NCBI GenBank assembly: GCA_026874595.1
Contig: CM049306.1
Location: 96,899,642 to 96,963,641, forward strand
From: Sipunculus nudus
Taxonomy: Eukaryota > Annelida > Sipuncula > Golfingiida > Sipunculidae
DNA: 64,000 nucleotides
Direction of reading: 5' to 3'
Program-made: the position numbers and the translations under genes
The notes under the pieces: model-generated
Database searches by the model: none
The model's input: the letters and a program-made list of their open reading frames with translations, nothing else
Told to the model about the DNA's origin: nothing
Shown here: one piece after another, positions 60,074 to 64,000 of the stretch
Numbering within the stretch: the first letter of the stretch is position 1
Layout: each line of letters begins with the position of its first letter

Positions 60074-61983
60074 CTTGTACTTGGAGAAGCCAACGGCCTC
60101 TTCGTTAAAGTTTTGGGTAAGGGAGACATGATAGGTAAATAGACTGGTCTAAGCTCATTAAACAAGGGACCTATGGGTCACTGTGCTCAGCTGAGGTTAA
60201 CCTTGAAGGTAAAAATCTAAAATAATATCAAATGGAGATAAAGTGTAAGAGGAAGAGGTAATAAAGGCCATGGTTGGTTTATATGATTGGTTTGTATTGA
60301 TGAGCAAGAAATTGTTGCAAATAATATTTTGTGACCTGACCATGTGTTTCCTAATGTTGAAACTGAAGCATGTGAGCAGTTTGTGAACAAATGATCTGTA
60401 CAATTACCATGATCATTAGTTGGCTTTTCGATTAACTGTTGACATTTCAGTAGTTTACACATTTGTTCAATCGAATCTTTTTTTTGTATAATATATATTA
60501 TTAAATATATGTTTTTTTATGAAATGTATACAGTTGAAATATAACTAATTAACAACATAAAACATGGCAAACAAAGCCTGATCTCAAATTCTGCTGATGC
60601 AGGTAAATAATGAACAAATGTTTGTAATAAATCCTCATTTTTTTATTACATCAATTTTTTTTTTTAAATTTAAGTTTATATTTCTATACATTTTCAATAT
60701 AACATATATATCTGAATATAAAAGTTGATTCATAATTCTCAATTGCATCATCATAAATCTCAATCTTGTCAGATAACACCACATCATGCATTCAAATGTT
60801 TATTTATTTTTTACCACAAAAATATATCTTTTAAATCTGCAAAACAATAAATATCTAAAAAAAATACTTGATTTAGATTTCACAATTTTTAATTGTGTCT
60901 TTATTTATCCATAATGTGCTTCATATTTTATCATAATTTAAGCATACTGATGGGTTCCATTATGATTGGTAAAATGATTTAAAAGAAAAATGATTTCTTT
61001 AAAAATGCTACATTACACAACATTGCATCTTCTGGATTACATCTTGAATTACTTTTTCAAGGAAAGTTTTTGCATATCAGAGTGGAAACAGCATTACAAT
61101 TAAGGAGATACAGTGAAAACAATAACAATACTGCATAACACTTGGTGGGTTGGGTTTGCGGGGGGGGGGGGGGGGGGGGTGATTGGGGTGGTGATATGAG
61201 AATAACTGTACACCTGTCACAGCAGGGGATCTCCCCCAGTGACTGTAACAAATCAGAAACCCTGGCATAGCTGACTTCCAGTGACCTGGAGTGGGACCCT
61301 GCATCTGTAACCTCTAATCAAAGCAAATGACTACAATAGAGCCTCAAGAAAAAAATCAATAACTAGCTTAATTTTCAAGCTTTTATTTCCAAATTTCAGA
61401 TTTAAACAAATTAAATATTTATGCTTATATGCTGTGAAAATTAAATCAATGGTACTTACAGGAAAAAAACGTGCCATGGTCAAAGTTGGGCCAAATTTAA
61501 GGTACTGATTTTAATTTTATGCTAATTACTTAAAAAATTTCAAAATTCAGATCTAATTTTTGGTAAGCAATTGAATCTTAATTAAACATAGTTATATACT
61601 TGGGAAAATAGACTCTAGTTTCAAAATTTTTCATGTTAAGTGAGTAAATATTTTTCCTGATTTTTTACAAAGTCCATTATGTTTGGGCCCATAACTTAAA
61701 GAATTTATACTTAACAGACTTAATTTCTGGCATGTACATAGGAACTATATGGAAGAATATTTATGGTAAATATGAGGAAAAACAGATGAGTGGTTTTGAT
61801 ATTAGGCAGTCCTGAAGTGTGAAAATAGGATTTTAATAAAAAATTGAGGCTTTTCCTTAATTTCTAAAAGGAACGAAGTCGCAAAGACCCAGTTTTCGGC
61901 TTGGTAGGAGATCTTGGGGACATCTAACATTATGCTGAATTTTGGATTCCTAAGTCTTACGGTTTCAAAACGTGCCACATCTA
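60074..61983. other. No gene seen
   Basis: AT-rich, with a 20-G run at about 61159-61179. ORFs at 60197-60462 and 61057-61304 overlap in different frames and show no domain. Confidence 0.45.
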
Positions 61984-62090
61984 CGGACGGACGGACGGAC
62001 GGACGGACGGACGGACAGACGGACGGACGACGGACAATGGACCACGACTATAGCTCAGATGACTTATAGTCAGCTGAGCTAAAAATAGAC
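61984..62090 (+). mobile_element. Helitron-like right end: (ACGG)n plus terminal hairpin
   Basis: ACGG repeated about 11 times with two interruptions (61984-62034), then TGGACCACGACTATAGCTCAG leading into the 29-nt hairpin at 62054-62082, then CTAAAA. The same end occurs at 30070-30121 (+) and 30855-30905 (-). The left end of this copy was not located. Confidence 0.7.
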
Positions 62091-62649
62091 TGGTTTTCTG
62101 TTTCTTATTTGAAAAGATATGGGGACCAGCAATTCTTCCCTATTACTTCCGGGTTAAACTTTGTAAAATTTTGATTGTCAAGAAGAAACAAATCTATTCT
62201 TATTTCCATTTCCGCTTCTTACACAAAACTAAAATTATTAACTGTATACGAATTTTAATAATACAGTTTCAATTTTTTGTAGTTCCCCAAACAGTCACCA
62301 GCTGGCGACATGTTCAGCTCAGACGCTGACCCCATGGTCTTACATTCTGTTACATAAAAATTGCGATGACCCAAAAGGTACGCCTTTTAGAATTTCATTA
62401 CAGCTCTGAGCTGGAAAATATACTGTTTTGAAGGAATAATAAATAATGTTTTTTTTTATAGCTAAACGTTGAATTCATAGGTTTTGTTCTGGCTCAGGCT
62501 GCTCTAAACTCTGAGTCTGAGCCTTGTCAGTTGGACTTGGAAGTTGGAGGGCCTCTGATGTCACATTGTCAGTTCGTTTATTTTTCTTTTCAGATTTACC
62601 ATTTGCACATGCACAGCTAAGGTGTGGCTTTAAAATATTATACAAGCTA
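62091..62649. other. No gene seen
   Basis: May contain the 3' UTR of the LINE fragment that follows. Nothing firm. Confidence 0.35.
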
Positions 62650-63070
62650 GTTGCTTGTTGTTCCAGAATTTATCCAGTCTTCTTTTGAAAATATTTACAT
62701 ATGTAGCTTCTTTTATACTGCTTACAAATTGGGAAGGGAGATTGTTGACAACAGTATTCATAAACTATTATATTTACAGTAATGTATTGAGTATTGTTCC
62801 AATGAAGAAGGCATATTTCTAAATGTTTAACCTAGATCTTTCCAGGTATAATTTGTATTTATGTCATCTTGTTTCACAGTTATGACTATGTCTGATAAGG
62901 AATAAGTCACTTGATAACATCATTATCATATATAATATCCCTGCAGCTTTAAAAAAAATGTATGTTTCTATAATATCTCCTCCTAGTCCTAGTGTTCAGT
63001 ATGCCAGTGATGGTAATTTTTGTTTCTTTAATCTGTCTTCATATTCTAGTTTTCCATTTCCACTTTCAAT
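62650..63070 (-). pseudogene. Decayed LINE reverse-transcriptase C-terminal tail
   Basis: The minus strand reads, with stops and shifts, the C-terminal signature of CR1/jockey-group non-LTR polymerases: LEYEDRLKKQKLPSLAY, then a GDIIETY segment, then SDLFLIRHS, HKYKLYLERSRLNI, KYAFF and finally VNIFKRRLDKFWNN. Upstream palm motifs are absent, so it is a 5'-truncated copy. It is different from the L1-like element at 1520-6721, whose C-terminus is a CCHC knuckle. Confidence 0.8.
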
Positions 63071-63384
63071 GTATATTTTTATATTGACAAAGAATGACCA
63101 AAAATGTTGTCATATTATTTCAGACTTTGTAGATGAATTCAAACTCGGGTCAAAGATTTGTGCTATACACAAAGTATATCACAAGTAATATATCCGTAAG
63201 AAATTAAAAAAAAACAAAAGACCCGTCTTCGCTGAAATCAGCTGGACTGTGAAATCATAATTTGTAATGACTTCATTTTATAATCATGGCATCTCTTAAA
63301 CAATCAAGACAAACTCGAAAGCCTATACCTATCGACTGCAGTCATCCAAGGTCCACAATTCATTTTAAAAATTACATTATAAAA

Positions 63385-63564
63385 GCAAACCAGGAATCTT
63401 GATTCATTTTGATTCATCAACTGGGTATTAGACTCTGGGGTTGCTCTGCACTGGACAAGGTCTCTGTTCTGCACTGTCAATGCACACATCTTGACATGTA
63501 TCAGGTTGTCAACTTTCAGCAAGACCATGGCTAGCTGTGAACTCATCTGCTCAGGTCTGCTTAT
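63385..63564 (-). CDS. Unidentified coding-like exon
   Basis: Inside a 169-codon ORF (63304-63813), an acceptor ACCATGCTTTCCAG| at 63565 is followed by an open frame ISRPEQMSSQLAMVLLKVDN ... VQNRDLVQCRATPESNTQ with balanced composition and higher GC than its surroundings. Upstream of the acceptor the frame looks like intron. The 3' end is uncertain: possible donors TTCCTG|GTTTGC near 63396 and AAT|GTAATT near 63380. I do not recognise the family. It could be an internal exon of a minus-strand gene extending past both sides. Confidence 0.35.
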
Positions 63565-64000
63565 CTGGAAAGCATGGTATTTGGTTATGACATATTGTCT
63601 CATATTATGAGGGTAATATGTAATTTTATATTTATCATTTGGACTTAATGTTATGTCAATATGCATTTTAAAGCTTAACTGAACCAATTTAAGGTGGTTT
63701 GATATTATAAAGACTTTAATCTGATACTTGTCACAACTGGTTGTGCAGGACTCCACTCCAAATATATTTACATTCTTTAGGCAGTGCAGAATACCCACTC
63801 GTATATAAACCACCTGACTGGCTCTCTGGACTCTCTACACAAGCACACCCAATTGAGGAGGACAAAACTTGAAAGTAATCACTGTAAATATATATTCACT
63901 AAAAAGAAGTGATGCAGTAACTTATAATAGATATACACTCTTCTCTTTATTTTAATCATTTAATTACACCTCACATATAGTATTCATAATGGGTGATGGA
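63565..64000. other. No gene seen
   Basis: AT-rich. Possibly intron of the gene carrying the exon at 63385-63564. Confidence 0.35.

Noticed and set aside
61981-62035. ACGG array as a CRISPR-like repeat
   Set aside because: It is a simple 4-bp microsatellite without spacers, in eukaryotic sequence.

Overview
The window looks like nuclear DNA of an invertebrate animal, most likely a bivalve mollusc. The sequence shows spliced genes with phase-1 EGF exons, long (TA)n tracts, tRNA-derived SINEs, a non-LTR retrotransposon, and arrays whose ends resemble the bivalve 'pearl'/Helitron-like elements: terminal hairpins, an ACGG microsatellite and a tandem-repeat core. The species assignment is inference. 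There is no bacterial gene structure, CRISPR array or operon.

Region 1-19,755 is one partial gene on the minus strand. Nine exons (19576-19755 down to 156-377) encode cysteine-rich EGF-like repeats of the MEGF / scavenger-receptor-F type. Every exon starts and ends in phase 1. Five exons carry one 6-Cys repeat, three carry a 14-Cys double repeat and one a 12-Cys unit. The signal peptide, membrane span and cytoplasmic tail are not identified. The last intron (378-12047) holds a near-full-length but dead L1/Tx1-like LINE (1520-6721) with a 13-bp target-site duplication. Another intron begins at a SINE (18334-18879) whose 14-bp target-site duplication copies the splice donor.

Region 22,666-45,800 contains two related atypical dual-specificity phosphatase genes on the minus strand (22666-23250 and 40767-41315). 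Each has its catalytic domain in one exon whose ATG lies two bases after a splice acceptor. A possible first coding exon for the second gene is at about 45783. Between and around them lie a palindrome-bearing minisatellite (25070-25598), a young 1.63-kb tandem duplication (25961-29209), and two Helitron-like elements whose right ends face each other (about 26155-30121 and 30855-33790).

Region 42,600-60,100 is mostly nested DNA transposons with recognisable terminal inverted repeats and, in several cases, clean target-site duplications (42622-44394, 46724-47186, 47209-49932 containing 47398-48282, about 50847-52651, 55619-55831, 55896-60037). Interspersed are satellite blocks whose ~145-bp half-units carry the 12-bp palindrome GGTGGCGCCACC or a variant, in both orientations. 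Region 60-64 kb has an ACGG microsatellite with a Helitron-like hairpin end, a decayed LINE reverse-transcriptase tail (62650-63070) and one unidentified coding-like exon on the minus strand (about 63385-63564).

All coordinates were read by eye. Exon ends rest on splice-site consensus plus frame, and repeat boundaries are approximate unless a target-site duplication is given.
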